Part shown: positions 47,223-57,129 of the stretch, in pieces
How positions within the stretch are numbered: the stretch's first letter is position 1
How the letters are laid out: each line of letters opens with the position of its first letter
Origin: Aliishimia sp963721175
Lineage (GTDB): Bacteria; Pseudomonadota; Alphaproteobacteria; Rhodobacterales; Rhodobacteraceae
NCBI GenBank assembly: GCA_963721175.1
Contig: CAVRIG010000007.1
Span: forward strand, 372,001-436,000
Direction of reading: 5' to 3'
Length of the DNA: 64,000 nt
Translations under genes and position numbers: made by a program
The notes under the pieces: generated by a model
The model's input: only the letters and a program-made list of their open reading frames with translations
Told to the model about the DNA's origin: nothing
The model's database searches: none

Positions 47223-47863
47223 GTCCGGAAGACCTTGCTGTGCAGGGTCTCGTGCTGCATCGCCGCGATGTCAGCCAGGAAAGCCGAGGAATGCAGGTCG
47301 TGAGGACCAAGGGTCAGGCTCGCCTGCGCCAGATCCTCGATGCCGGGTTGCAACGCCGCCAGCACCCGCTGTCCGTCCGTCTGGCCCAGCGGCACGCGGC
47401 GGACGGCGGCGGAGACGAGAGTGGCCGCGAAAGCCTGCAGATAGAAGCGCAGGGTCAGGTCGAGAGGGAGCCGTTTCAGCGCGGCGGCGCGGCCGACAGC
47501 GACGGAGTAAGTTTGGTCGGCCAGCGTCTCGAGCCCCATGGCGCGGAGCGTGCGAGCGAATGCGGCACCCTGTTCGCGGGTCTCGGTCACGCGCCCTTGT
47601 GCAGCGCAGAATGCCAGGCAGAGCTCATCGAGCGCCTCCAGTTCCGCCGGGTCCTGCGCCGAGAAGGCAGAGACGACGAAGATCGCATCGTTCCGGCCGG
47701 TCCCGTGATGCAGCAGCGCCTCCACCCAAGTCTGCAAATCGGTGGCGGAGGTCAGATTGCCCGCTTCGATCGCCCATTCCAGCCCATGGGAATAGGCGAA
47801 GGATCCGACTGGAAATCCGGGCGAAAACCACTGCGCCAGCGTCAGGGCCGGGTCAGCGGCCAT
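47219..47863 (-). CDS. ureF: urease accessory protein UreF
   Basis: UreF (214 residues) is the all-helical accessory protein that checks GTP-dependent nickel delivery in the UreDFG complex. Family text is WFSPGFPVGSFAYSHGLEWAIEAG at the N-terminus, shortened to the core FPVGSFAYSHGLE, and later AVRRVPLGQTDGQRVLAAL. ATG 47863 is used; the frame upstream of it encodes the His-rich tail of UreE in another frame. Start and stop overlap UreE and the DUF3995 gene. Confidence 0.92.
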   Translation of the reverse strand: MAADPALTLAQWFSPGFPVGSFAYSHGLEWAIEAGNLTSATDLQTWVEALLHHGTGRNDAIFVVSAFSAQDPAELEALDELCLAFCAAQGRVTETREQGAAFARTLRAMGLETLADQTYSVAVGRAAALKRLPLDLTLRFYLQAFAATLVSAAVRRVPLGQTDGQRVLAALQPGIEDLAQASLTLGPHDLHSSAFLADIAAMQHETLHSKVFRT

Positions 47864-48360
47864 CGGAGTGCTCCTGTACCTCGAGATGCGAATGGCCGTG
47901 ATCGTGGCTGTGCGTGCGGCCGTGGCCATAGGCGCCGCCATCGGGCGTGAAAGGTTCGGTCACGTCGCGCAACTCCGCCCCGAGGCGCTGGAGCATGTCG
48001 CGGATCACGTGGTCGCGCTGGATCAGCAGGCGGTCGGGCTCGATCTGGCAGGGTGTGTGGCGGTTGCCGATATGCCAGGCCAGCCGGGGCAGGGATTCGT
48101 CCCCGCACCTCGATCAGCGGTTCGGTCGCTGCGATGACGCGGATCTCTCCGCCATCTTCCAGCACCAGCACCCCGCCATCGCCGAGCGATGTCGTCTGCG
48201 GCAGGTCGACGAGCAGCTTCCCGCCATCGGACATTGCCAGCACCTTGCGGCGCAGAAACCGCGCTTCGTAGTCTAGGCGCAGTTCACCGACGATAGTTCC
48301 GTGGGAATGGTCGTGGTAGGTCCGTGCGATACGGGCCTCGGTAATACGGGGGGCGGTCAT
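47853..48360 (-). CDS. ureE: urease accessory protein UreE, one apparent frameshift
   Basis: UreE is the nickel-binding metallochaperone. The N-terminal domain (RTYHDHSHGTIVGELRLDYEARFLRRK, shortened) and LIEVRG are in one frame; from DESLPRLAWHIGNRHTPCQI to the end they are in another. One inserted G near 48108 explains this, giving about 168 residues. The C-terminal tail is His-rich, GRTHSHDHGHSHLEVQEHSD, as in nickel-storing UreE proteins. The stop at 47853 lies inside the ureF start region. Start ATG 48360. Confidence 0.85.
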
Positions 48361-48388
48361 GTCGCCCCCCGGCATGTCATCCGCGCTG

Positions 48389-48619
48389 TCAGATGTAGAA
48401 GCGCGGAGCGAAGATCCTGCGCACGGCGTCGGCTCGTGTCGTGCCGCGTGCGGCGAGTTCGGCATCGCTCATGTTGCTCAGCTGTTTCAGAGCCTGCGCC
48501 TGGCTGCCGCTTTCCGCCAGAGTGACCAGACCGTTCCAGATCCGGTTGAAGAAGCGTGTCACCGGATTGGCCGATACGCCACCGTTTTGAGACACATGTG
48601 AAGATGCAAAGTCCGTCAT
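48389..48619 (-). CDS. DUF1127 family small protein
   Basis: The 76-residue protein ends with LKQLSNMSDAELAARGTTRADAVRRIF, the DUF1127 (YjiS-like) signature, an arginine-rich small domain seen in stress-related and RNA-linked small proteins of alphaproteobacteria. It lies between ureC and ureE on the same strand, 28 bp before ureE, with 196 bp to ureC. Its insertion inside the urease gene order is unusual. Function within the cluster is unknown. Confidence 0.8.
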   Translation of the reverse strand: MTDFASSHVSQNGGVSANPVTRFFNRIWNGLVTLAESGSQAQALKQLSNMSDAELAARGTTRADAVRRIFAPRFYI

Positions 48620-48815
48620 CGGAAACCTCTTGCTGTTTGCCTTGGTTCCCTCCCTTGAGCAGTAGATGGCCCCAGCGCGTTCGCGCCACCACCCCCAAGC
48701 CGGAATGCCCGGGTTGCGCCGGGCGCATGGGAGTTTTCACGGACTTTTCATGGTTTTGTGCTTCGGGCCTCGAGTTCATGAACATGTCGCTCCATAACTT
48801 GGCCACCGGCCGATC

Positions 48816-50581
<1,766 letters not shown>

Positions 50582-50975
50582 GTTTTATTCAAGCCTCTGA
50601 TTCTATAATCACAACGTGCACTGCGCTAGACCATTTCCATGTACATTCTCTGTTAACCATGATGCGAACGGAGCATTCGGATCGGAGTAATCATAGGCAT
50701 GTCGAACGCAGCATTTTGCTCTAGGCGATAGGATACAGCATATTCCTGCTGGTCATAATCGGCCAGTGCCGGGGCTGGTGGTGAGCGCCTCGCCCGGCTC
50801 GCCCAGTGCATCTGGTCGCGCACGACATCAGATTGGCCTCACGCCTACTCACGCGGGAAAGCGTCGTCCCCGATAAATTCCTGATGCGAGAAACCGAAAA
50901 TCTGGTATCCTCGGCCTGTCCGCGGAAGTCCGGGGCGGTCCCGGAACGGACAGCTTTGACGAACGGAATTCCAAA
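50582..50975 (-). promoter_or_regulatory. control region between ureC and the diheme cytochrome gene
   Basis: This 394-bp divergent gap holds no gene I can support. Close to the ureC start lies the inverted repeat TGATT-CTAT-AATCA (50598-50611). On the minus strand TATAGA inside it could be a -10 but lacks a good -35. The presence of the region itself matters: it gives ureC a promoter apart from ureDAB. Confidence 0.35.
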
Positions 50976-51812
50976 ATGAAAACAACATTTTTCGCGGCAG
51001 CATTCGCAGTTGTCGCCGGTCCCGCGCTGGCCGAAGTTTCGGTCGCGCGAGGCGAATATCTGGTGCAGGGCCCGATGGGCTGCGGGAACTGCCATACCCC
51101 GGTCGGGCCGGAGGGGCTCGACTTTTCGAAGGATCTTGCGGGGCGTCTGGTGGAAGACCATGAGATGTTCACCGCGATTTCGGCGAACATCACGCCGGCC
51201 GGGCGCGTCGGCACGTGGAGCGATGCCGAACTCGGCCGGGCGATCCGCGAGTGCATCCGGCCCGACGGCTCGGTGATCGGGCCGCCGATGCCGTGCCCTG
51301 TCTATCGCGGAATTGGCGACGATGACCTCGTATCGGTCGTCATGTACCTGCGCACCGTGGCTCCGGTCGAGAACGACCCCGGCATGTCCGAATACAGGAT
51401 CCCGCTGCCGCCAGCCTACGGCCCGCCCAGTGCCAGCGTGCCACAGCCGGAAGCCGCGGTAACGGTCGAATACGGCGCCTATGTCGCCGGCGCCATGGCG
51501 CATTGCATTGAATGTCATTCGCCGATCGGTCCGCAGGGGCCGATGCTGGATGCGGAGAATCTGGGCCGGGGCGGATACGAGTTCCACGGACCCTGGGGCT
51601 CCTCGGTCGCGGCCAACATCACCAGCGGTGAGGAGGGCCTCGCCGGCTACAGCGACGACGACCTCAGGGCGATGATCCGGGACGGCAAGCGCCCGGACGG
51701 CTCCCCGATGATGCCGCCGATGCCCTATGGCTATTTCGCCCGGATGTCGGATGTCGATCTCGACGCGCTGATCGCCTACCTGCGCAGCCTGCCTCCGCTG
51801 CCGGACGCGTGA
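50976..51812 (+). CDS. diheme c-type cytochrome
   Basis: This 278-residue exported protein has a Sec signal peptide (MKTTFFAAAFAVVAGPALA) and two CxxCH heme sites, CGNCH near residue 36 and CIECH near residue 178. Each is followed by a distal methionine-bearing segment (PPMPCPVYRGI and PPMPYGYFARM). The two halves look like a duplication of one cytochrome c domain, as in the electron-transfer subunit of membrane alcohol or aldehyde dehydrogenases. It is transcribed against all neighbouring genes and lies between the two urease blocks. No dehydrogenase partner is nearby, so its electron donor is unknown. Confidence 0.85.
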   Translation: MKTTFFAAAFAVVAGPALAEVSVARGEYLVQGPMGCGNCHTPVGPEGLDFSKDLAGRLVEDHEMFTAISANITPAGRVGTWSDAELGRAIRECIRPDGSVIGPPMPCPVYRGIGDDDLVSVVMYLRTVAPVENDPGMSEYRIPLPPAYGPPSASVPQPEAAVTVEYGAYVAGAMAHCIECHSPIGPQGPMLDAENLGRGGYEFHGPWGSSVAANITSGEEGLAGYSDDDLRAMIRDGKRPDGSPMMPPMPYGYFARMSDVDLDALIAYLRSLPPLPDA

Positions 51813-51897
51813 CGCGGGACCGCTGCAGACCGAGGTCTCCGCGGCGGTGCTCGGCCGCGACGTCCTGGATGGGTCGGCGTTCGGCCCACGGTTCATC

Positions 51898-52248
51898 TCA
51901 GTACCTGCCGAATTCAAGAAGCTCCTGCGTGCGCGTCCGGGTCAAACGCGTCAGGCAGTTGGACCAGATCAGCGGCTGGATCGAGCCGCCGGAATAGGGG
52001 GCAAGTTCCGCCGTGCAGGCGGCATCGCGGAACGCGAGCCACTTTCGCTGCGCGTCGAGCAGCAGTTCGCCGTAGCCGTTCGCGTCCGCATGGTTCTTCG
52101 CAGGCCCCCACGCGGCGTTCAGCGCTGCATCGGCCTGCGCGAACTCGGCCGCGGCGCAGTCGTTCATCTCCAGTTGCGTCTGGCCGGGGCAGGCGGCACC
52201 CGCCGCACCGCCGATCAGGACGAACGCGACGCTACATGCGAAACGCAT
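51898..52248 (-). CDS. LprI-like exported protein (DUF1311)
   Basis: The 116-residue protein has a signal peptide (MRFACSVAFVLIGGAAGA) and the DUF1311/LprI pattern: CPGQTQLEMNDCAAAEFAQADAALN, then LLLDAQRKWLAFRDAACTAEL and SNCLTRLTRTRTQELLE, with four Cys outside the signal likely forming disulfides. Some members inhibit lysozyme. It overlaps the carboxymuconolactone-decarboxylase-like gene by 17 bases. Confidence 0.8.
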   Translation of the reverse strand: MRFACSVAFVLIGGAAGAACPGQTQLEMNDCAAAEFAQADAALNAAWGPAKNHADANGYGELLLDAQRKWLAFRDAACTAELAPYSGGSIQPLIWSNCLTRLTRTRTQELLEFGRY

Positions 52249-52627
52249 CGTCCACCTCCACCTGGCAGGCCGTCACCAGACCGTTGGTCTGCATCGCCAT
52301 TCCGATCACGGCCAGCAGTTCGCCATGCTGCGCGTCGGTCATGCCCTGGGCCCGCGCGGCGGCCGTGTGGGAATGGACGCAGTATTCGCAGCCATTGGCG
52401 GTGGAGACGGCGACATAGATCATCTCCTTGACCAGCGGGTCGAGCGTGCCCGGCCCCATGACGGTCTTGAGCCGCTCCCAAGTCGCCTTCAGCAGGGCCG
52501 GGTCGTTGGCAAGCGCGCGCCAGAAGTTGTTGACGAAATCGGTGCCGCGGGTCTCGCGGATGTCGGCGAAAACCGCCGCCGCCTCGGCGCTCAGCGCATC
52601 GTCGTCGAGCAGGGGCACGGTGGCCAT
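52232..52627 (-). CDS. carboxymuconolactone decarboxylase family protein (AhpD-like)
   Basis: This 131-residue all-helical protein contains the CxxC redox motif with a following His, CEYCVHSH, near residue 81, typical of AhpD-like alkylhydroperoxidases in the CMD family. It is flanked by short overlapping genes and is probably part of one transcript with the phasin-like gene and the cyclase gene upstream. Peroxide or disulfide chemistry is inferred from the CxxC motif; lactone decarboxylation is unlikely. Confidence 0.85.
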   Translation of the reverse strand: MATVPLLDDDALSAEAAAVFADIRETRGTDFVNNFWRALANDPALLKATWERLKTVMGPGTLDPLVKEMIYVAVSTANGCEYCVHSHTAAARAQGMTDAQHGELLAVIGMAMQTNGLVTACQVEVDDAFRM

Positions 52628-52941
52628 CAGCGCTTGCCCGGTCCGCGCCGGGAGAGGCGGCGGACGTTGGACCGCGTCGTGCGCCGGATCGGCCGCAGGC
52701 TGGCGGCCACGACCTCCGCCGGCGCCTTTCCGGTCATGACGGCAAGTGCTGCATCGCCCCCGGCGCGGGTGAAGGCGGCGGCCTTCTCCGACACCATCCG
52801 GCGATTTTCCGACGGCGCGACGGCCCAGAGGCCCGCCATCCCCCAGAGGCGCATGGCGATCACCGCCTGCGCCTCCATCGCGATCCAGCCCATCTGCACG
52901 GCCGAGGCCCAGAAGGAGAAGGGGTTCGGTGACTGTTTCAT
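52627..52941 (-). CDS. phasin-like/antifreeze-annotated small protein
   Basis: The 104-residue protein (MKQSPNPFSFWASAVQMGWI start) is helical. It has EAQAVIAMRLWGMAGLWAVAPSE, ENRRMVSEKAAAF and a basic tail TTRSNVRRLSRRGPGKR. It matches a Rhodobacteraceae family often labelled antifreeze protein, but the pattern resembles phasins bound to polyhydroxyalkanoate granules. The function is not established. It overlaps the AhpD-like gene and lies four bases after the cyclase gene. Confidence 0.65.
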   Translation of the reverse strand: MKQSPNPFSFWASAVQMGWIAMEAQAVIAMRLWGMAGLWAVAPSENRRMVSEKAAAFTRAGGDAALAVMTGKAPAEVVAASLRPIRRTTRSNVRRLSRRGPGKR

Positions 52942-52945
52942 CTGA

Positions 52946-53770
52946 TCAGACCATCGCGAAGATGCGCGCCGGACCGCCGGTGCCGCCGGAATGGTTCGGC
53001 GCACCCACGACCAGCGTCGCGCCCGTGGCCGGCACCTGGTCGAGACCCGCGAGGTTCTCGATCCCGTAGCGGCCGGCGGGTAGCCAGACATAATGCGTGG
53101 CGAAATCCGGCGACGGCCCGTGATCGAGCGAAAGCGTGTCGACCGCGATCGCCGCGGCAGAGGTTTCGTCCAGCAGCATCTGTGCGGCCTCGACATGGAA
53201 TCCCGGGAAATGGCCCACGCCGTCGCTGTCACGCCCGACGAACGCCTCGGCCGAGCCCGACTTCGACGCCCAGCCCGAATGCATCGCGACGCAGGCCTTG
53301 TCCGGGATCGGGCCGTTGGCCTCGATCCAGGCCTTCAGATCGTCGGGCGTCACCTGCGCATCCGGGTTCTCGGCGGCCTTCGCGGCGATGTCGATCACGC
53401 AGAGCGGCACGATCAGGTCTCCGACCGGGATCTCGTCCACCGACGCTCCATCCGCAGAAAAATGAAGCGGCGCATCGATATGCGTCGCTGTGTGTTCGTT
53501 GATCGACAGGTTGTAGAGGTTGAAGCCATTCTCGGCGAAATTGAACTCCTGCTCCATCGAGATGCCCGGCGGACCGAAGAAGGTCGGGAATTCGGGGCTG
53601 AGCTTGTGGGTCATGTCGACGACCGACCCGTGTCCCTGGGCCATCGCGGGCGGTGTCGCGAAGGTGGAACCGAGGGTCGCGCCGGCGGCCATCGCGGCCC
53701 CGGCCCTGAAGAACGACCGCCGCGACAGCATCCGGTCCTTCACGGCGTTCATCACGCATGCATCACACAT
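52946..53770 (-). CDS. cyclase/kynurenine formamidase-like hydrolase with Tat signal
   Basis: This 274-residue enzyme has a twin-arginine signal (LSRRSFFRAGAAMAAGATLG) and the cyclase-family metal motif HTATHIDAPLHF (HxxTHxDxPxH), with an acidic and His ligand further on. Members hydrolyse N-formylkynurenine, isatin or lactone-like substrates, so an exported amidohydrolase or lactonase is likely. Its start lies 31 bp after the ureB stop on the same strand, so the ureDAB transcript may run into it. Nothing links it to urea metabolism by sequence. Confidence 0.82.
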   Translation of the reverse strand: MCDACVMNAVKDRMLSRRSFFRAGAAMAAGATLGSTFATPPAMAQGHGSVVDMTHKLSPEFPTFFGPPGISMEQEFNFAENGFNLYNLSINEHTATHIDAPLHFSADGASVDEIPVGDLIVPLCVIDIAAKAAENPDAQVTPDDLKAWIEANGPIPDKACVAMHSGWASKSGSAEAFVGRDSDGVGHFPGFHVEAAQMLLDETSAAAIAVDTLSLDHGPSPDFATHYVWLPAGRYGIENLAGLDQVPATGATLVVGAPNHSGGTGGPARIFAMV

Positions 53771-53800
53771 CTTTCTCTCCTCTCGGATACAACTCTTGAT

Positions 53801-54106
53801 TCAAAGCTGGCCCATGACCTGTTGGTTGAAGCCGTAGATTTCGCGCTTGCCCGCGATGGGGATCAGGCTCACTTCGCGTCGCTGCCCCGGCTCGAACCGG
53901 ACCGCGGATCCAGCGGCGATGTCGAGCCTCGTGCCCCGCGCCGCCTCCCGGTCGAAGTCGAGCGCGCCGTTGGTTTCGGCGAAATGGTAATGGCTGCCGA
54001 CCTGCACCGGGCGGTCGCCGGTATTGGCCACCATCAGCGTGATCGCCTCGCGCCCCGCATTGAGCGTCAGCGAGCCTTCGGCCGTGATGATCTCGCCCGG
54101 GATCAT
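53801..54106 (-). CDS. ureB: urease subunit beta UreB
   Basis: UreB (101 residues) is a structural beta subunit. It has MIPGEIITAEGSLTLNAGRE, RPVQVGSHYHFAETN and ARGTRLDIAAGSAVRFEPGQ, all standard. ATG 54106 overlaps the stop of the small ORF upstream (ATGA). Instead of ureC, a cyclase-like gene follows. Confidence 0.95.
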   Translation of the reverse strand: MIPGEIITAEGSLTLNAGREAITLMVANTGDRPVQVGSHYHFAETNGALDFDREAARGTRLDIAAGSAVRFEPGQRREVSLIPIAGKREIYGFNQQVMGQL

Positions 54107-54267
54107 TTGCGCCGGCCACGGTTGCGGATGGCGATGCCGGTGGCGACACCGAAGGCGAGCAAGCCCAGCCCGACGACCCAGCCCTCGACCGAGTGCGGGT
54201 GCATGTGCGCGCCGGAATGCGCGAGCGCGGGACTTGCAAACAGCAGGATGGGCAGCGTGTATTTCAT
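54103..54267 (-). CDS. small His-rich membrane protein between ureA and ureB
   Basis: A 54-residue ORF, MKYTLPILLFASPALAHSGAHMHPHSVEGWVVG and then a membrane segment, is predicted: signal peptide, a short His-rich stretch (HSGAHMHPH), one transmembrane helix (WVVGLGLLAFGVATGIAI) and a basic tail NRGRRK. It overlaps ureB by four bases, so it is likely real. A small ORF in this place is known in Rhodobacter-type urease loci. The four His residues may bind nickel at the periplasmic side, but that is only inference. Confidence 0.72.
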   Translation of the reverse strand: MKYTLPILLFASPALAHSGAHMHPHSVEGWVVGLGLLAFGVATGIAIRNRGRRK

Positions 54268-54295
54268 GGGCAGATCTCCTTGGATTTGGGCGGCA

Positions 54296-54598
54296 TCAGC
54301 GGATCGGGTTGTGGACGGTCACCAGTTTCGTGCCGTCGGGAAACGTGGCCTCGACCTGCACCTCGTGGATCATTTCGGGGATGCCGTCCATGCACTGGTC
54401 ACGGGTGATGACCTGCGCGCCCGCTTGCATCATGTCCGCCACCGACCGCCCGTCGCGGGCGCCTTCGACGACGGCATCGGTGATGAGCGCGATCGCCTCG
54501 GGATGGTTCAGCTTCACGCCGCGGGCCAGCCGCTTGCGGGCGATTTCGGCGGCCATGGCGACCATCAGCTTGTCTTTTTCCCGCGGGGTGAGTTGCAT
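54296..54598 (-). CDS. ureA: urease subunit gamma UreA
   Basis: UreA (100 residues) is a structural gamma subunit: MQLTPREKDKLMVAMAAEIA, LNHPEAIALITDAVVEGARDG, ADMMQAGAQVITRDQCMDGIPEMI and EVQVEATFPDGTKLVTVHNPI are diagnostic. It starts three bases after ureD ends, and 28 bp before the small His-rich ORF. Confidence 0.97.
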   Translation of the reverse strand: MQLTPREKDKLMVAMAAEIARKRLARGVKLNHPEAIALITDAVVEGARDGRSVADMMQAGAQVITRDQCMDGIPEMIHEVQVEATFPDGTKLVTVHNPIR

Positions 54599-54601
54599 GG
54601 C

Positions 54602-55522
54602 TCAGAGTCTCCAGCAGATCGGCAGGGCACAGCCCGTGAGGTGGTCGAGAATGGGCAGCAGAAGCCGGCGCAAGTCGAAGCTATCATGCGCCAGCGCGCG
54701 GGCAACAAGCAAATCCTTGGAGAGCAGGCTGAACCCCGCTGAACTGCCCGAATATTCGGCAGCGATCCGGCGGAGATGCGCCAGCTGCCCTTCGGCTTCA
54801 CCGGACGCGAGGACGATCGTTGCCAGCGCGCCGGCGCCGTTTCCCCGCGCGGGGTGTGCCAGCTGTTCCGCGATGCCGCCGGCCAGGTGGATCGCGTCGG
54901 CAAAGATCGTGCGGCCGTCGCGGGTGATGTCGATGCGGTCGCGCAGCTCCGCGTTGGTCAGGCGCTCGCCATGGGCGGCGCGGCCGAAGACCAGCGTCTC
55001 CACGATCAGCGCCTCCGCCCCCTCCGCGAGGTCGGCGCGCAGATGCCGGTGTAGCGCGGAGCCGTCATAGAGGATCGTCTCCTGCGGCAGCCAGTCAATT
55101 CGCGCGCCAGCGGCAACCTGCAGGCGGTTCCCGACATGTGCGGCGGTGCCGGAACTGGCGCGATAGGCGCGCTCGGCCGCCTGGGTCGTGACGGTCAGTC
55201 GTGCCCCCGTACCCGCCCGTGCCGTCACTTCGAACCGGTCGCCGCCCGTCACGCCTCCGGCGGTGTTGAGCAGCATCGCGGTGGGCGGAGTGGCGGGGCG
55301 CGGGAAAAGCACGCGCATCGACCCGGACTGGTGCAGATCCTGCAATTCCGACCGGCCGTTGCGCTGCCGGACGGCGATGTCTGCGCTGCCACGGGCGCGC
55401 GGCGGGCTTGGCGGGCGGGCCGGTGTCGCGGTCGTGAAGGTTTCCGGTCCAGTGATGGCAATGTCCCCGGTCGCGTCGTGACTGTTAGGATCAGTTGAGC
55501 ATGGCCAGCTTGCTTTTGCCAA
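54602..55522 (-). CDS. ureD: urease accessory protein UreD (UreH)
   Basis: UreD is the accessory protein that binds apo-urease and accepts nickel from UreFG. Family text is LQDLHQSGSMRVLFPRP, AMLLNTAGGVTGGDRF, TTQAAERAYRASSG, WLPQETILYDGSALHR and GRTIFADAIHLAGG. The start is unclear: between 55588 and the internal Met of GSMRVLF there is no ATG or GTG in frame. TTG 55522, just after a GGAGGAGG site and 17 bases from the eda stop, gives 306 residues and is my choice. A frameshift at the N-terminus is an alternative. Confidence 0.85.
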   Translation of the reverse strand: MAKASWPCSTDPNSHDATGDIAITGPETFTTATPARPPSPPRARGSADIAVRQRNGRSELQDLHQSGSMRVLFPRPATPPTAMLLNTAGGVTGGDRFEVTARAGTGARLTVTTQAAERAYRASSGTAAHVGNRLQVAAGARIDWLPQETILYDGSALHRHLRADLAEGAEALIVETLVFGRAAHGERLTNAELRDRIDITRDGRTIFADAIHLAGGIAEQLAHPARGNGAGALATIVLASGEAEGQLAHLRRIAAEYSGSSAGFSLLSKDLLVARALAHDSFDLRRLLLPILDHLTGCALPICWRL

Positions 55523-55538
55523 GCCTCCTCCGCGCGTC

Positions 55539-56165
55539 TCAGGTTGGCCGCGCGAACTTCTGCAGCAGGCCGGCGAAACCGGTGGCATCGAACATCTCCG
55601 CCGAAGCGGGCGCGGAAAGCGCGCTGGCGCCGACGCAGATCACGTTGGGCAGCGCCAGGTAATCGCGCGCATTCTCGGGCGACACGCCGCCGGTGGGGCA
55701 GAAGGCGATGTCGGGCATGACCGCGCCCATCGCCTTTAGGTATGCCGCGCCGCCGGCCTGTTCTGCGGGGAAGAACTTCAGTACGTCGAACCCGGCGGAC
55801 CGCGCCGTCATCGCCTCCGCCACGGTGGAGGTTCCGGGCAGGAAGGGCAGGTCCGTGTCCCGCAGCGCCGCGAGCAGGTCGGGTGTCAGGCCGGGGGAGA
55901 CACCGAAATCCGCGCCGTCCTCGACGGTCTCGCGCAGCTGATCCGGGTCCAGGATCGTGCCCATTCCGATCAGCGCATCCTGGCCGAAAGCCGCCTTGGC
56001 CTGCCGCAGCGTCTCCCGCGCGACGTCCGACCGGCGGGTCAGCTCGATCACCTTCAGTCCGGCGCCAATCATGCGCTCGATCATCCGCAGCGTCGGGGCG
56101 ATCTCGGTGAAGGCGAGGACGGGTATGACGGTCGTGCCCTGCAGCAGCGGTCTGGTCGGTGTCAT
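55539..56165 (-). CDS. eda: KDPG aldolase (2-dehydro-3-deoxyphosphogluconate aldolase)
   Basis: Eda (208 residues) splits KDPG to pyruvate and glyceraldehyde-3-phosphate. The Schiff-base Lys is in DVLKFFPAEQAGG, the catalytic Glu in KVIELTRRSD, and the GMGTILDPDQ and LPGTSTVAEA loops are present. ATG 56165 (MTPTRPLLQGTTVIPVLA) is used. It lies 100 bp after the KDG kinase gene and just before ureD, so it ends the sugar-acid block and may share a transcript with the urease genes. Confidence 0.93.
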   Translation of the reverse strand: MTPTRPLLQGTTVIPVLAFTEIAPTLRMIERMIGAGLKVIELTRRSDVARETLRQAKAAFGQDALIGMGTILDPDQLRETVEDGADFGVSPGLTPDLLAALRDTDLPFLPGTSTVAEAMTARSAGFDVLKFFPAEQAGGAAYLKAMGAVMPDIAFCPTGGVSPENARDYLALPNVICVGASALSAPASAEMFDATGFAGLLQKFARPT

Positions 56166-56265
56166 CTTCTGTTCCCTTCTGGGCTGGACCCGTGACTTCA
56201 ACGAGGTAGCAGAGGATCGCGCCACAGGGAATGGCCGCCGTCCAGTGCGGCACCAGCGGCGGAGG

Positions 56266-57129
56266 TCATCGCGGGATTATCGCGCCGCGGTGCTGCACGA
56301 CTTCGGCGGCCATGCGGTGCCCCGCCATCAGGGCGTCGGCCTGGCTGGCCCCGGTCAGGACAGCGGCAAGGTAGCCGCCATTGAAGCTGTCCCCGGCGGC
56401 CGTGGTGTCGACGACCCTGGTCGCGGGGGGATAGGGCTGCTGCACCGCTTCGCCGATCGACATCGGGCCTGAGGCGCCGCGTTTCAGCGCGCCGCGTGCA
56501 TTCAGTCTGGCGCAGCGCGCCTCGACTTCCGGTGCGCTTTCCCCGAACAGCGCCATTTCGTCGTCGATCGACGGAAGCGCGATCTCCGCCACCTCCCAGA
56601 ACCGCGCGGTGATCTCGCGTGCGGTCCGTTCATCTTCCCAGAGCCGCGGCCGGTAATTGCTGTCGAATGCGAGCCGTGCGCCGCTGCCTTGGATCCAGTC
56701 CAAGAGAGAGAGCCGCACCTCCTGCGGCAGGATCGCCAGAGAGATGCCGGAGAGATAGAGCAGATCGTACCCCGCAAGCATCGAGAAATCGCCATCTCCG
56801 AAGAGCCTCCGCGCGGCCGAATTGCTCCGCCAGTAGGTGAAGGTCCGTTCTCCCGCGTTGTCGGTCGTGATCGCGTAGAGGCCGGGCGTGCCGTCCTCGA
56901 TCCTCGCCACGGACGCGGTGCCGATCCCCTCCTCCGAGATGAAATCGCGGATCCGGGCGGAGAACGGGTCGGAGCCCACGCGGGTGACGTAATCCACCTC
57001 CAGCGCCGGCGCACAACGCTTGAGATAGATCGCTGAGTTGAGCGTGTCGCCTGCCACGCCGACCTGCGCCGTGGTGCCGGTCATCGACAGCTCGATCATA
57101 GCTTCGCCGATGCACGCCACGCGATTCAT
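56266..57129 (-). CDS. kdgK: 2-dehydro-3-deoxygluconokinase (PfkB family)
   Basis: KdgK (287 residues) phosphorylates KDG to KDPG. The N-terminal GEAMIELSMTG, GDTLNSAIYLKR and the C-terminal PfkB signature DTTAAGDSFNGGYLAA with catalytic Asp are clear. ATG 57129 overlaps the DMT transporter stop (ATGA), so the kinase and transporter are co-translated. It links the UxaA-type dehydratase (KDG producer) to the aldolase that follows. Confidence 0.92.
   Translation of the reverse strand: MNRVACIGEAMIELSMTGTTAQVGVAGDTLNSAIYLKRCAPALEVDYVTRVGSDPFSARIRDFISEEGIGTASVARIEDGTPGLYAITTDNAGERTFTYWRSNSAARRLFGDGDFSMLAGYDLLYLSGISLAILPQEVRLSLLDWIQGSGARLAFDSNYRPRLWEDERTAREITARFWEVAEIALPSIDDEMALFGESAPEVEARCARLNARGALKRGASGPMSIGEAVQQPYPPATRVVDTTAAGDSFNGGYLAAVLTGASQADALMAGHRMAAEVVQHRGAIIPR

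Noticed and set aside
50598..50611. TGATT-CTAT-AATCA as a firm ureC promoter element
   Set aside because: It is only about 17 bases from the start codon and has no matching -35, so I list it only as part of the intergenic region.
50721..51917. 398-codon minus-strand open frame between ureC and the LprI-like gene
   Set aside because: It is antisense to the diheme cytochrome, which has a signal peptide and two CxxCH sites; the minus-strand product is Arg/His-rich and shows no domain.
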